A DNA stretch of 64,000 nt from Bin87 sp034423595 (lineage in GTDB: Bacteria > Chloroflexota > Dehalococcoidia > Lucifugimonadales > UBA3495): contig OZ242258.1 in assembly GCA_965207025.1 (NCBI GenBank), positions 4,092,001-4,156,000 of the forward strand, in the 5' to 3' direction. The number at the start of each line of letters is the position of its first letter. Position 1 is the stretch's first letter. Position numbers and translations under genes: made by a program. Shown one piece after another: positions 63,166-64,000 of this stretch. The notes below the pieces were generated by a model. That model ran no database searches and had not been told where the DNA came from. It saw only the letters and a program-made list of their open reading frames with translations.

Positions 63166-64000
63166 CTAGTCGTCGTCCACGATGGTCATGGTTCCCACCG
63201 CGTCGGGCGAGACGAGGCTCCCGGGCAGGTACGCCTCCACCGCGAAGTACTCGTCCGGCTCCTCATCCTCGTCCTGCTCCAGCCACACCTCCCCCGTCAG
63301 CTCCGTCACTCCCGGCTTGAACACCAGCTCTCCCTCCGTCGTCTGGTAGTCGGACCGGTGCGCCCGGTCGTCCAGCAGGTGGTAGGCCGGCGCGGTGTAC
63401 CACCGCACCCGGATCTCCTCGGTGGACGCCGCCGACAGCGCCATCCGGAACTCCAGCACGTCGCCCTCCACCGCCGAGGCGTCCTCCACGGTGACGCTGA
63501 TCTCCACCTCCGGCGCGGCGTCGTCGTCGTCGGACACGCTGACCGTGGCCGCGCCCTGGGTCGAGGACACCGTGTAGCCGCTGCCGGCGTTCACCGTGGC
63601 CGTCACCGACCCGTCGGTCTCGTCGGCGTCGTCGTCGGTGGTGCCCACGGTGAGGGTGGCGCTGCCCGTGGTGGGGACGGTCACCGTGCGCTTCCCCGTG
63701 GCGGCGCCGTAGTCGCCGCTCTGGGACACCGTGACGCTCACCGCCAGGTTGGACGCCGGGGCCGGGCTGGCCGTCACCGTGAAGACGGCGTCGCCGCCCT
63801 CGGTCACCCCGCTGCCCGCGCTGACGCTCACCACCGGCGTGGGGGCGTCGTCGTTGTCCGACACGGCCACCGTGGCCGCGCCCTGGGACGAGGACACCGT
63901 GTAGCCGCTGCCGGCGTTCACCGTGGCCGTGACCGACCCGTCGGTCTCGTCGGCGTCGTCGTCGGTGGTGCCCACGGTGAGGGTGGCGCTGCCCGTGGTG
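63166..64000 (-). CDS. Calx-beta repeat protein, 5' part outside the window
   Basis: At least 278 codons lie in the window, and the gene continues past the edge. It consists of Calx-beta-type domains: VSVSAGSGVTEGGDAVFTVT, ASPAPASNLAVSVTVSQSGD and GSATLTVGTTDDDADETDGS, each ending in an acidic Ca2+-binding strand (VAVSDNDD). The last domain is divergent and ends SPDAVGTMTIVDDD. Two units are almost identical in DNA with a 327-base period. Such proteins are usually very large secreted adhesins or matrix proteins. The C-terminus shows no anchor. Confidence 0.82.
   Translation of the reverse strand, partial: TTGSATLTVGTTDDDADETDGSVTATVNAGSGYTVSSSQGAATVAVSDNDDAPTPVVSVSAGSGVTEGGDAVFTVTASPAPASNLAVSVTVSQSGDYGAATGKRTVTVPTTGSATLTVGTTDDDADETDGSVTATVNAGSGYTVSSTQGAATVSVSDDDDAAPEVEISVTVEDASAVEGDVLEFRMALSAASTEEIRVRWYTAPAYHLLDDRAHRSDYQTTEGELVFKPGVTELTGEVWLEQDEDEEPDEYFAVEAYLPGSLVSPDAVGTMTIVDDD

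Noticed and set aside
1..64000. tRNA or rRNA genes
   Set aside because: No cloverleaf with a recognisable T-loop and acceptor stem and no rRNA signature was found by eye; an undetected tRNA cannot be fully excluded without a covariance search.

Overview
The window is a GC-rich bacterial chromosome segment. I think it comes from a Chloroflexota lineage, most likely a SAR202-like Dehalococcoidia, but this is inference. The basis is the gene content: an SCP2-type thiolase with a DUF35 partner, MaoC and crotonase proteins, a GMC oxidoreductase, a fused FAD/Fe-S oxidase, tandem Uma2 nucleases, an IS630 element, and lipoproteins or giant secreted proteins with Thr-Pro linkers. No rRNA, tRNA or CRISPR array was seen.

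Layout. (1) 0-2.3 kb: decayed genes, namely an amidase fragment, a PaREP1-like gene with one stop codon, and a chain of tiny overlapping ORFs. (2) 2.5-8.2 kb: thiolase + DUF35, an IS630 copy (4415-5661) disabled by two short palindrome insertions, a nitrilase-family amidohydrolase and an amidase. (3) 8.4-15.5 kb: accessory region of HEPN-like, ImmA/IrrE, lipoprotein, Fic and DNA methyltransferase genes, most of them killed by isolated stop codons or frameshifts. (4) 15.7-20.1 kb: a lipoprotein with about 15 RCC1-like repeats fused to ankyrin repeats, with a secreted partner upstream. (5) 20.8-22.7 kb: a two-gene recombinase module, also decayed. (6) 22.8-37.8 kb: an intact metabolic block with crotonase, ATP sulfurylase, MaoC dehydratase, two Uma2 proteins, aminotransferase, GMC oxidoreductase, a 2-oxoacid dehydrogenase E1a-E1b-E2-lipB operon, a possible structured RNA, DUF3800, a two-subunit sulfopyruvate/phosphonopyruvate-type decarboxylase and a D-2-hydroxyacid dehydrogenase. 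(7) 38.0-45.1 kb: a two-gene surface locus ending in a 2005-residue CARDB-like repeat protein. (8) 45.1-54.7 kb: GlcD-GlcF fusion, branched-chain aminotransferase, plsY, EamA transporter, arylsulfotransferase and an HExxH lipoprotein. (9) 54.8-61.7 kb: SDR, a lower-GC type II restriction-modification pair predicted to recognise ATGCAT, CoA-transferase A/B, PrsW and RDD zinc-ribbon membrane proteins, and an antitoxin with a truncated zeta toxin. (10) 61.7-64 kb: a duplicated 3' end of a Calx-beta repeat gene, a small membrane protein, and the Calx-beta gene running off the window.

How it fits together. The metabolic genes suggest a heterotroph that degrades acyl-CoA, 2-oxoacid, amide and organosulfur compounds. 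The decarboxylase pair, ATP sulfurylase, the adjacent dehydrogenase and the arylsulfotransferase are compatible with sulfonate/sulfate-ester chemistry, although they do not form one operon. Short palindromic repeats are scattered throughout. They sit between genes and also inside genes: two copies disrupt the IS630 transposase, and one is read in frame inside the GMC oxidoreductase. The contrast between broken accessory genes and intact metabolic genes argues for real decay rather than sequencing error.
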